A stretch of 49,408 bases of DNA, from contig CABFPE010000041.1 in NCBI GenBank assembly GCA_900660155.1, positions 632,371 to 681,778 on the forward strand, written 5' to 3'. The stretch's first letter is position 1; each line of letters begins with the position of its first letter. Of the stretch, positions 10,517-20,255 are shown one piece after another. Both the position numbers and the translations under genes were made by a program. Source of the stretch: Hofstenia miamia (taxonomy: Eukaryota > Xenacoelomorpha > Acoela > Hofsteniidae). The notes beneath the pieces are model-generated. The model was not told where the DNA came from, did no database searches, and saw only the letters and a list, made by a program, of their open reading frames with translations.

Positions 10517-13040
10517 TTGCATGACAATGAGTATGAAAGGGTTGAGCAGATTTTTTGATGTTTCAGCAAGCTGCCGTATTGCAAGGAGAACATATTGAAT
10601 TTATTATCCCACATCTAAAGTCTCTCATGGCTTTTTCTATTACTTAGTTGATGCTATTTTTGGATTGTTAATACTTGATTATTCCCCTTGGCAGCTCATT
10701 ATGTAAGCAAACACCTACCATTAACAAAACATAATCAGCAGAATTTACACCTGAAAATTTATGAAAACTTATAAAAATCCAAACAATTGAAATTTTATAA
10801 TATTCAAAATGTAGTTGAAAACCAGCTAGATATTGGCTTTGAAAATGTCGTGACACACGTGGAATAGAGCAGTGCTACTCAAACGCCTGTACGCGATCAA
10901 TTAGGATAACTTGTTAATTGAGTAACTTATTTTATGTTCGTCTATAAAATAATTTTTAGGCAACGATAATGTTCAATCTCCTTTCCCAACTATAGACTGT
11001 TTGGTGGGCCTATAGATAATAAATGTGTTTTTTGTGGTATACAATATTTTCAAAAATTTTCGCGGGGCTTTGCCTCGCATTAGGGAATAACAATGATGTC
11101 TCCCCGTCAGAAAATCCTGGGTACGCCCCTGTATATTAGTGCTAAATCGGGTCCTTTTAATTCGGTCATGTTAAAACTGGTTATATTCCTGGAACCGGTT
11201 AATGAGGTTATAATCTGGTTAAATAACTCTATTTTTTGATTTTCAAGATGTATTGATTACAATTATTATGGTATTGCAAAACAATAGAAAGGGTAAGAAA
11301 GGAGACAAGATTCTGCCTTTTTGTAATTTTAGTGCAAATCCCATTTATGTAATCTAAATTATGGAATGGCATTGCAATAATGCGAGCTCTAATGATGCAT
11401 CAATTCTAACACGTTGAAATTCGCTTTGTTGCTGCTATATAGACTAGATTTCAATTCATTCAATTTTTTATTTATTCCTTTTTTATCAACACCATTTTGA
11501 GTTACCACATATCTTCTTTCCATTAAACTTTGATAGATTTTAGATTTTACGGTCATTTTCAATAATGCTTGCTTCATTGAAATCTTATATCTAATATTAC
11601 TACAATTAGCTGAACTCAATACTTAAGCAAATATTTTGTTATTTTATAGCGCACTAGAATTTGCTTCATAAATATGTGCGCAATATAATACATTATATAT
11701 ATATACCAATTTGATATTAACACATAAGAATAGACCAATTTGATTTTGACAAATAGAAATAGAATATATTTTTTAATTTAAACATGAATATAGATGCATG
11801 AATGCACGTATCCTTGTAAACGATAATTCTTAGGAATCCGGTTAAGAGCGGTTGAAAATCGGTTAAGTTAAGCAGCAACCCAGTTACTCTATTTTGGCAA
11901 CACAGCAATAATATATATATATCATAATTTCATTATGCAATGATGTCTATCATAATAAGAATCATAAAAAGGTATTCTCAAAGCTCTGCTATGAAATGAT
12001 GTCTATCATAATAAGAATCATAAAAAGGTATTCTCAACTACTTTGTAAATTATTCTATGCTTTGAACATTTGCTTTGAAGTTTCATTTATGAAGTGAACT
12101 GTCGTAATTGAACTATGCACGATGGTTGTGCATGAGACATCTGCTTGTACACTGTGGAAGGTTTTACTAAGGGAACTAGAGAAAATTACTAGAAATGCGT
12201 ATTGAGTAATAAGATAATGATTTAAAATTCAACTATACGCTGAGTTTAGGACAGCTTAAATGTATATCTTTAAAACCAGAAAATATTGAATTTTCTCCTG
12301 TCTTTGAGGAGTACAGTTACTATAAATGTTGGAGTGTATTCAATGTCAGTATGTTAATCAAAACCAAATTTTCTTCACTGCCTCATGTATGTATGTTGTA
12401 TTTTTCCTACATTGAAATAACTGATTTGAAATTTCGAATATGAAACAATCTCTTGCACTTACATTGATAATTAAATTTCTCTATTACTCATGAACATTAT
12501 CGTTTATTGAAATTTTGATGCTGAATTGAGACCAACGAATTTATATTTGCATATGAAAATATGTTGTAAATCTCTAAAGTAGCTGTTTTCTCAACATCAG
12601 GGATCATTGGATTTTGGGTTGGACATGGGTTGATATTTTATTTAAAAAAACTTATGTAGCTCTAATAAACTAATAATGACTTCTTCGCCATTTTTTTACA
12701 AATATGACTATATGCAAATTTAGAGAATACCTGATTTTATTGTACAAACATGTGCCGTTCTTCTTATTTTTTATCGATATTTCTAGATTTTGTTATTAAA
12801 ATACTGCTGCATCAGAAATTATCATGTTATTGTATATTTTATTATACTAACTGGTTTTTCTTGGCGGCTTGCTCTTTAGTAATTCGCGGATCGGTGGAAA
12901 TCGCATGAATCGATCCGTAGGAATTCTATGCATCTGGATCCAAAAAAGTCTATCCATTGACATGTATGTGAGTAATGATTTCGATTGGTCCTACTTCACA
13001 AATATATAATTAGAATGAAGGAATTGGGTATAGCAGTCTA
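10517..13040. other. Intergenic stretch with transposon tip fragments
   Basis: No gene recognised. A motif reading TACAGGGGCGTACCCAGG on the minus strand (about 11113-11132) and a tip reading CTGTGTTGCCAAAATAG on the minus strand (about 11889-11905) resemble ends of decayed DNA transposons. CCGGTTAA-type words cluster at 11170-11225 and 11835-11870, perhaps two ends of one element. Short minus-strand frames at 10668-10856, 11389-11619 and 11717-11908 show no motif. Confidence 0.4.
11935..12036 (+). repeat. 56-base tandem repeat, about two copies
   Basis: A 40-base block starting TGATGTCTATCATAATAAGA occurs at 11941-11980 and again, identical, at 11997-12036. The period is 56 bases, and the bases just before each block (TATGCAA and TATGAAA) also match. 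The identity implies a recent tandem duplication. No function apparent. Confidence 0.9.
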
Positions 13041-13370
13041 GTGCAGGAGGTTATTTCTAGTGTTCTTGACCGAAGACAACTCGTGTCTCATAACGCTCAT
13101 TTATCTATTTCAAGTTCGCAAATGATTCAAATATTGCATTTTCTGAGACTACATATTTTATTATTAAAGAAACCATATTTGAAGTCTAAAATTTGTACAG
13201 ATGGAATAATTTTTTCTACTAATTGAAAATATAACAAATATATTGCGTGTGTTCCGAAAACGACAAACGTGTGCTTTAGATTCTACTTATGTTTTAGGAG
13301 TTATTATTGATTCTAACTTAACATTAAATGTTCATGTTGAACACCTCAAATTCAAAATATCGTGTGACTT

Positions 13371-13379
13371 GTATATGAT
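13371..13379 (+). repeat. Target-site duplication, left copy
   Basis: GTATATGAT directly precedes the left terminal repeat at 13380 and is repeated exactly after the right terminal repeat at 14034-14042. P elements make 8-base duplications; here 9 bases match, one of which may be chance or part of the tip. Confidence 0.85.
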
Positions 13380-14033
13380 CATGGACTCCTAAATGCTAAT
13401 TGGACAGGAAATTAACGTGATTTGTAAATTCGGGTTAACAACAGAAGGCCGACTGTTTTCTCCTGCGCATGGCTCATTACATGTGCGCAAATTTAGTCTG
13501 CTTTGCATTGCTTTATTACATACACGTACGTTTGTGCTTTAGTCCATAATGGTGTATAAATGTTCTGCACCTGGGTGCAAAAGTGGCTAGAAAAGTATTT
13601 CAGTCAAACAAGACATATCTTTGCATAAGTTTCCCTTAGAAAATAAAGCATTACTTAGTAAATGGCTTAAGAGAATTCCTCGATCAGAATTTACACCAAC
13701 AAAATGGTCAAGATTATGCTCTCTCCATTTTAATGCGGAAGACTTCATTACTGAAAGTTTAGATAAGGTTAAATCAAAAAGTTATCCAGTAATTAGAGCA
13801 ATAATGTTTTCTATTTTTCTGTACATTATGTTTTGAAATTTTACATATTGTTATAAATCAACATTTATATTGATAAGAAGTATAGATAATCTTTTCATGC
13901 CTTTCAAAGTGTTCAAATTTGCAGCCAAATTAAATTAATTTAAAAAAAATAAAAAATTTATTTTTTATATTAGGCCTACTATTGTCACATTAAATATTTA
14001 ACTTCCTGTCCAGTTAGCATTTAGGAGTCCATG
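13380..14033 (+). mobile_element. P-like element carrying a THAP remnant
   Basis: Terminal inverted repeats of 36 bases (13380-13415 and 13998-14033) begin CATGGACTCCTAAATGCTAA and differ at two positions. The ends are flanked by the exact 9-base duplication GTATATGAT. It is inserted in a LINE reverse transcriptase. Inside is a THAP-type zinc-finger frame at 13549-13836 with one stop codon, and no transposase catalytic domain. A CATG-starting tip, a THAP DNA-binding domain and an 8-9 base target duplication together point to the P-element superfamily, with an autonomous partner needed elsewhere. The element is 654 bases, so it is an internally deleted copy. Confidence 0.85.
13549..13836 (+). 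pseudogene. THAP zinc-finger remnant of the P-like element
   Basis: From the ATG at 13549 the frame reads MVYKCSAPGCKSG, then TAG at 13588-13590, and continues in frame to the stop at 13834-13836. The text after the stop includes LHKFPLEN, W(L)KRI and WSRLCSLHF, giving the C-x4-C ... C-x2-H spacing of a THAP domain. The following EDF text also fits. The usual AVPTIF box is not visible; the frame runs instead into hydrophobic residues. With the nonsense codon between the two cysteine pairs, no working finger can be made. In P-family transposases this domain sits at the N terminus and binds the element ends. Confidence 0.8.
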
Positions 14034-14042
14034 GTATATGAT
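14034..14042 (+). repeat. Target-site duplication, right copy
   Basis: GTATATGAT follows the right terminal repeat directly and equals 13371-13379. LINE reverse transcriptase text resumes downstream. Confidence 0.85.
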
Positions 14043-14354
14043 ATACAATATCCATTAAATACTCCAATCAAGAACTGTCAATTCTTTATGAAGCGGCGAC
14101 CAGGACATCAAGATAATATTGTCCAGCTGTTTGGGGAGGAGCTTCTGTGAATTCATTGAAAAATATAGATGCTGTTCAGAAGAAAGCTGTTAATAAGGGA
14201 ATCATCCGATCTTGTAAGTCGGTATTTAACAATCCACAAACATGATGAGAAACTATTAAAATTAATCCAACAAGAGACTCATATCCTCCATCATATTTTC
14301 CCTAAAGAAGTCAATATTGTAAAACAAACACTAGAGAAACACGACCTGGTATAG

Positions 14355-15290
14355 TATTATATACAATATGTTCAAATAGAGAGCCGCATTCTCCGGTTAA
14401 ATCACTTGTAGCATTCATATTTCGTTAAATGAAAAATAGTTATAAAAGTGCATACTTCTTTGATAAGGATGATAGAAGCAGTTCTTATGAATTGTTGGCT
14501 GCTACTGTTGAAAACTTACTTTATCTAAAGAACTTTCTGTAAAATTTTTAGTGCATGAATGGGTAACATACGAACACGTCGATAGTTGTCATTCCAAAGT
14601 TGCAGTGACGTTTCCAGATGTATTTCGACCATTATAATATGATTGCTCCGAATGTATGCGCTGGTCATTCCGCTTGGTAGAAATTGAATCAAAACAAATT
14701 TAGATTTTTATAAAAAATTCCATCATCTACTATACATTTTCCTCTTTCCATCTCCAGTATCACTACAAACAAAAGAAGAAACATTCGTATCAAACAAAAA
14801 TATTAACACTTTTATGTATTTAAAATTGTTTTATCACTACGATGTCTTATTGTAATACGTACTACATATAAATTTTATATAAAGAACTACAAAGAAAAAA
14901 AGGACAAGATTTAGACAGGATAAACTTTTGTACAGACTAGGCAGGATAAGCCTTACCTTGATTCAGCAGTAAGCTAAGAATGAAAAACTTTTTTTAATAT
15001 ATTGAATTTCCTTTGCAATATTTACATATGAAATAAATTTATTTTTGCTTTAGAAGTCGAGTGCATGAACGAGAAATATTTCTTCAAATATGTTTAATAA
15101 GTGAATTCAATTAGTGAATGGAAATTGTTTTCTTGTCATGATGTAAACATTTTCTTAATATTTTGATCCATATTTTAAGAAGGTTCCCAGCTAAAATCAA
15201 TGCGTTTTTGCAAATCTATTAGTCCATTCGCCTAGTGTGTGAAACATAATTTAATGCATACCATTTGATTAACCTTATATAACAAATTAC
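14355..15290. other. Intergenic, mostly dispersed repeat R2
   Basis: No gene recognised. From about 14725 to 15180 the sequence matches a second copy at 28160-28690 (listed separately). The remainder is AT-rich. Confidence 0.5.
14725..15180 (+). repeat. Dispersed repeat family R2, copy 1
   Basis: Blocks shared in order with 28160-28690: AGTATCA(C/T)TACA, ACAAA(A/A)G...AACA, TTTRTATTT(A/G)AAATTGTTT followed by CATCACTAC, ATTCAGCA, a GAGTGCAT(G)AA block and a CTTRATATTTKGATCCA block. Both copies lie on the plus strand 13.4 kb apart, with indels in the middle. No coding potential and no terminal repeats seen; either a transposon fragment or an old segmental duplication. Confidence 0.65.
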
Positions 15291-15830
15291 TAGGGATGTG
15301 CCGGAATCCGGTATCCGGTAAAATCGGCAATTACACAACCGGATCCGGATATCCGGTACATGGAAAAATTTGTTTACCGGATTTCACAGCATAAAATATT
15401 CTGAGGTAAAACTTAATTTAAAAAAAGGAATTTTCGAGGAAAAACCTATATTTTTTCCATGATATGAAGTTTTCATGCAAAAAAAAAGTTTTTCTGACAT
15501 ATCAAGACTCTTTAATGTTAATTTTCTTCATTCGCAAGTTGTTGAGAAATGAAGTTATTCTTCTTTAATATTTAGGGCAACCAAAAGTAATAAAAGTCAT
15601 ATTTTTTCGGTTGGTCTATTTTACAGTCTGCTTAAATCTAGATGGTTTTTAGACCTGGGTTACAGTTAAATAGGAAGTTATAAAGACATAAAGAGTCACA
15701 TTTTTTAAAAAATACTGTCATATTTCTGACCAAAATAAAATAAATGTTATATTTTGACATAATTTCATTAAATTAAGATAAATACTTAAAAAATTAGTGT
15801 TGGAGGTGACTGCTGATAGTGTAATGTAAA

Positions 15831-15835
<5 letters not shown>

Positions 15836-15866
<31 letters not shown>

Positions 15867-15895
15867 CTGTATATATATATACATATATACATGTG

Positions 15896-15927
<32 letters not shown>

Positions 15928-15930
15928 CAT
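15836..15930. repeat. Imperfect (TA)n/(TACA)n microsatellite
   Basis: A run of TA dinucleotides with interspersed TACATAC and TGTGTATA units. The minus-strand open frame over it (15718-15930) is an artefact of the repeat. Confidence 0.9.
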
Positions 15931-16115
15931 TCAATTTATATTAATGCACTTACATCTCTAACATCCGACAAGTTTAATAGCTAACTATTTGACGAACCCA
16001 CTTAACGATAAAGTTAGGTCCAAATAGAAGACAATAAAATGTACGTCTGTATTCTGGTATTAACATTCACACTATTAATATCAATGCGATTATTTACTTT
16101 TACATCTAACAGGTT

Positions 16116-16154
16116 GTTAGCATAAATCCATCTGGTTATTTATATCATAATAAT
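16116..16154 (+). repeat. Direct repeat flanking the Copia fragment, left
   Basis: GTTAGCATAAATCCATCTGG and the following TTATTTATATCATAATAAT recur with few changes at 16996-17037. The pair brackets the Copia fragment. Confidence 0.6.
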
Positions 16155-16204
16155 TTACAATAAATTAATAACTGACATTTGCGCTTTTTTAATTAAATGT
16201 TTGG

Positions 16205-16993
16205 TAATCCAATATCGCAAGATTTCAATGTGGAAATAAGTTTTCTGAATGAGCGCTTCTTTTTGTTAGCGAATCAGCTAACTGGTATTTGGATGGTATC
16301 CAAGCAACCTTTTCAACTATTTTCTGAGGTTGTACCATGAGCTGCTACATCATTTCTGAAACGCTTTTTCGTAACAGGTTTTAAGTAATAAATAGCTTCA
16401 TGTAACGTATTGGTATCTCTCAAAGCAATTATTGTAACATCAGATTTAAGAATAAAATGAAGAATTTGTTGAATAAATATCGCTTCATATAAAACTTCAT
16501 ACTAGGCCAAAGTTCCTGCTGCTAATGTACTATGTACAATGCGACAAATTTTATAGATGTTCAATGTTTCCTAAACTCTTATATGCTACTAGTAAATCTT
16601 TATAAAACTTCAAACGACGAAGTAATTTATTCGTCTCAAAAATTCGTGTAAATATCGCTTGTTCTAAACCGGATATTAGAAGCCCAGCTTCAAACATAAC
16701 ATCAGGACGTGACTGTGTAGCTAACCTAACATATTTTTAACGGCGATTACTTGATAGGAACTTATTGGCAGACATTTTTCCAAGATTTTATCATACATAA
16801 GTTCTTTTAGTTTTTCTATGTAATTTTAATTGCCTAATTTCAATATTTCCGAAATTTTTATTGCAAACAGTTCTAATCCCAAAAATTTTAACGTATTATC
16901 TCTAGATTCACTACCAATTTCGTAGATCGGTCTGATTTTTTCAATAAACATTTTCTCAAAGTATTCGTCTCCAGTCCATAGTATATCGTCAAC
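16205..16993 (-). pseudogene. Copia-type retrotransposon RT/RNase H fragment
   Basis: The minus strand reads VDDILWTGDEYFEKMF from 16993, the catalytic VDD of a Copia (Ty1) reverse transcriptase. It continues with EIGSE and LKFLGLELF, ATQSRPDVMFEA, ETNKLLRRLK, and then RNase H text RIVHSTLAAGTLA and the terminal QLADSLTKRSAHS near 16265-16281. This is the standard order of the Copia Pol C-terminus. At least three frameshifts and several stops interrupt it. No long terminal repeats, integrase or gag were found, so it is a 3' Pol fragment. Its strand is opposite to the hAT fragment that follows, consistent with an insertion into the hAT-like element. Confidence 0.85.
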
Positions 16994-16995
16994 AT

Positions 16996-17037
16996 GTTAA
17001 CATAAATCTATTTGGTTATTTACAACATCATAATAAT
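16996..17037 (+). repeat. Direct repeat flanking the Copia fragment, right
   Basis: GTTAACATAAATCTATTTGG followed by TTATTTACAACATCATAATAAT, a near copy of 16116-16154 with a 3-base indel. Too long and too diverged for a Copia target duplication (usually 5 bases). Confidence 0.6.
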
Positions 17038-17390
17038 GCGTTTCTAGGACTGGCCCTGTATGCTGGCAGCCGAAAAAATATTATTGTTTCATGGATTTTG
17101 CAAAGCACAGATTTTGCAGACCTGTTCCCTGCGTATTCAGGTAAAATACATGAGGGTTGACAATCTAATTACTTCAATTAAGACTGCTATCATAAAATAT
17201 CAAAGTTTGACAGAGTTGAATTTCCACAAAAAGTTGTTACTACTCCTACCCTTGATCTTCGAAATGATACCTGGGAAATAATTGCCTATATCAAATCACG
17301 ATTGGAAAATATCGATTGCACTGCTATAGTGAAAGGAAAGGGGATGGAAATTTAATCGGGTTGTATACCAAGTTACCAAAATGTTAAGCA

Positions 17391-17477
17391 ACATCGGCTA
17401 TAGTTGAGAGATGTTACTCTATGTTGAGAAAACTTTTAGCCAATGACAGAAATTTATTTGCTTTTATAATGATTTAG
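17391..17477 (+). pseudogene. hAT transposase dimerisation-domain remnant
   Basis: The plus strand reads TSAIVERCYSMLRKLLANDR followed by NLF, then a stop at 17475-17477. Text of the form (T/S)SAxxERxFSxLxxxxxxxR is the core of the hAT C-terminal dimerisation domain. The part upstream (open frame 17060-17281) shows no clear hAT motif, though its position would suit the transposase core. It probably belongs to the surrounding 15291-19156 element. Confidence 0.7.
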
Positions 17478-17732
17478 TGAAATATTTGCTTAAAAATTGA
17501 CTTAATATTATGTAAGAGTTTTTGTATTTATTTTATATCTTGTTCTTAGTAATAAAAATCGTTTTATATTGCTTAAATAGATCATTTTGAAAAAATGATT
17601 GTCATATTTTAGGATATATTTTACTAAATTTCGTCATATTTTGTAATAAAAATAAGATCATATTTTGTTTTTTTTTAAATTCATATTTCTGATTGCGCTA
17701 GTAATAATTGAACAGTATATAATCCGCAGAGG

Positions 17733-19070
17733 TAGGGCGCTTAGCGGGCACGGACAAAAGTGTGCGGGCACGGGTGGGGCATACGGGCTCTGTATAAATA
17801 TTTTTGGTTGTTATTCGAGGTTCTAAAATCTTAAAATCATTGTTCGATCAATTAGGTCTTTTCTATTTATCTATGTATATGTATTTCATGTAACACTAAT
17901 CTTCGTAGATTTATCGTAGAAATTACAAAGCAGTACATAAAATATTGCACATAAAATTCATTGCCTTCATCAATTTTAAGAAATTCCATTTCACTGATAT
18001 CTTCTGATAATGAATTAATAATAATATAGTACTTATGTACATTATATTGTAACCTTAAGGAGCTTAAGTTGCTTACTTCAGAAGACGAATTAATGTATGT
18101 CATACAAACAGTGCAATGTAGTTTCAATTTAATGATTTTCATACTGTTTGGTGTGTTGTCAATAATGGTTAGGGGCCGGATTTATGTGCTTAAAAATTTC
18201 GAAAACATAATTTAAGATATAAATAAAAGCTACACTAAAGGGAACAGAAATTCAATTACCAAGGTCTACACATTTATACCAATAGACACATAAATGTAGC
18301 TTCAACTAATAAACAGTCATGGACATTCGTTGTAGTGCTTGAATTTGACCCACCTAGACTCTAAGCACATTTCTGTATATAGGAACACCTAAAGGATTAA
18401 TTTCAATTGCATGGATTTTTCTTCTTTATAACTTGTGTAAATATTTTCATGGATCGTAAATCGAGATTTCCTGTAAGGCATTCAGGTTTTCTTTGCATTT
18501 CTCCACGACCTTGTTGTTGCGTTATTGCTTCAGGACGAAACTGAAACATAATTCCTACATTAAGTTGTCGTCCAGCAAATTAATAAGTTACAAAATTTTC
18601 AATATTTATGAGTCTTCAGTTTAGAGGTGTTGCAGGACAGATAAAATTCAGTGAAATATTTGGCATCTGATATTCGCGTGTGAAATACGATGGAATATGT
18701 GAGCTATCATAAAAATATACGTTACCGAAAACTGTTCAAATGATTTATGCCTTAATTAAATATGTATCCTAGCCCTTATTATGTTTATGACGGTTGAAGC
18801 ACGCTCTCTCAATAAATGACAGAACTTGTTGATTAATCTGCTCAAACGGTACTTAAGTTAATTATGATCTTATAGTTGTGAAAATAATGTTCTCAGTGAT
18901 TTCCACAAAAAATCTTTATATTTTTATTGATGCTATGACAGTTTAAATATGTTTCTTTTTAATAGTGCAGTTGAAAGCTTTTCTTGTTGCAATTTTAGTT
19001 AAATAACATTTAGCTACGGTCATAACGGGCTTAGCATACGGGCACGGACAAACCAACGGGCCCTTCCCTA
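17733..19070. mobile_element. Possible inner element with GGGCACGGACAAA tips
   Basis: The local GC content jumps at 17733-17790, with repeats of GCGGGCACGG. The motif GCTTAGC...GGGCACGGACAAA recurs in the same orientation at about 19030-19053, next to GGGCCCTTCCCTA. These look like the repeat-rich tips of an element nested in the larger hAT-like one. No target duplication could be matched, and the two tips are direct as well as partly inverted, so the borders are uncertain. The minus-strand frame 17867-18142 inside shows no recognised domain. Confidence 0.35.
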
Positions 19071-19164
19071 GATTATCCGGTATCTGGCAGTCAAATTATC
19101 ATCCGGAATTATCCGGTATCCGGTATATTCAATTCACTATCCGAATCCTATCCCTACAAATGAT

Positions 19165-20255
19165 ATACCAAGATACTTAGTTATTTGTTGGGGCATAATC
19201 TTGGCAGGATTGACGGGCAAGCCAAGACATAAAAAGCAAAAATAACCTGAATTCAACAGTTTTTGAAATTGAAACATGCATACAAATTTACAATGTTTTA
19301 TCTCTTCAAAGCTTCGCTCAATTAGCTTTAACTGATTGTTGCTTGATTTACAATGAAAAAGCTCTCAAAGTCAACAAAATTGGAGTGTAAGCAATTTATT
19401 TAAATTTCTTTGATTTAAATCAATGTTATATGGAATAACATTGTTTGGAAGTCAGAAACCTTGTTAGACAAATCAACGTCTATGCATATGTTTATAAAGA
19501 GCAGCATAATGCAATGTTTCTATGCGATTTCAAAGCCCCTAACATCTCTATTTTGAATTTTATGTAGAACCTAAGAGCATTACTAATTATATGCATATCT
19601 TGAAATATTAACTTCCTAGCAAACTAGAATCCTCATCGCTTTAAGCGAAACCGGCAATAGAACCGGCTCATCACAGAGCATAAGCGAAGCGTCAAATGTA
19701 AATCTTCCAGTGGCGTAGCTACTGGGAGAATAGCAAGAAAATTGCAATAAAATGTTACATATCCCCCCCATTGCATGTGATGGCTGCACCCTTGTCTTAT
19801 ATGAGGTCCGCAGAATTAAATAAGTTTGAAATTTTGCGTAATTTATCTAAATACGATCAAAATTAAAAAAGTGCGCAACTGTATTATCAACCCCTCCGGC
19901 TCGCTTAGGCGATTTTTATGAACTTTGTTATAAAAGGCCACGATTTTCAACTGCATTGATCTAAATATATTTAATTTACTGGAGCTGACAAAGAATTATT
20001 GGTATCTTTCGTGATAATATCATCAATAGTTTTTGAGGAATATGATAAAGACCTTGACGTTTAAACATATAGCGTATAGAGAAATCTGTGAAATGGGAAT
20101 AGGCAATAAACAGTGTAACATGAAAACCGATTTATTTAAAATCGTCAAAAATGAAAAGCGAATATATGAAAACGATGCCAATACTTTGTTCATAATACAC
20201 GGAAATACAGCAGACTCAAGCAAACACTCTTGACGAGAAGCTTCAGATTATAACA
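19165..20255. other. Intergenic, 3' side of channel pseudogene B
   Basis: No gene recognised. A transposon-tip-like motif CAGTGGCGTAGCTA begins at 19708. The overlapping frames 20023-20223 (minus) and 20033-20233 (plus) have no family signature. Confidence 0.45.

Larger units (their letters stand above)
13041..14350 (+). pseudogene. LINE reverse transcriptase tail, interrupted
   Basis: Fragments of a non-LTR retrotransposon reverse transcriptase are readable in shifting plus-strand frames. KFANDSNIAF at about 13112 corresponds to the catalytic FADD block with the first aspartate changed. LGVIIDSNLT at about 13290 is the usual (Y/F)LGVxID block after the catalytic core. After the inserted element, YCPAVWGGASV and DAVQKKAV (about 14127-14190) match the C-terminal YxxxxWGxx and QRKAxR region. 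Several stops and frameshifts show that it is dead. The 654-base element at 13380-14033 splits it just before the LYEAA text. Family-level assignment within the LINEs is not possible by eye. Confidence 0.75.
15291..19156. mobile_element. Large hAT-like element with ATCCGG subterminal repeats
   Basis: The left tip is TAGGGATGTGCCGGAATCCG followed by several (A)TCCGG(T) units. The right tip, reverse-complemented, begins TAGGGATAGGATTCGGATA and is also followed by TACCGGATA units (19070-19140). The bases outside, CAAATTAC on the left and CAAATGAT on the right, match at 6 of 8 positions, as an aged 8-base hAT duplication would. A hAT dimerisation fragment lies inside at 17391-17477. The interior also holds a TA microsatellite, a Copia fragment and GC-rich tip-like motifs, so it is a composite of nested insertions about 3.9 kb long. 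Confidence 0.7.

Noticed and set aside
12888..12920. Small CGGATCG/CGATCCG inverted repeat as a regulatory hairpin
   Set aside because: Seven-base arms with a long loop are expected by chance at this window size and nothing nearby gives it a role.
15718..15930. Tyrosine/isoleucine-rich open frame
   Set aside because: It is a translation of a TA/TACA microsatellite.
17867..18142. 91-codon minus frame as a hAT transposase part
   Set aside because: No hAT block could be read in it; kept only as unassigned sequence inside the composite element.
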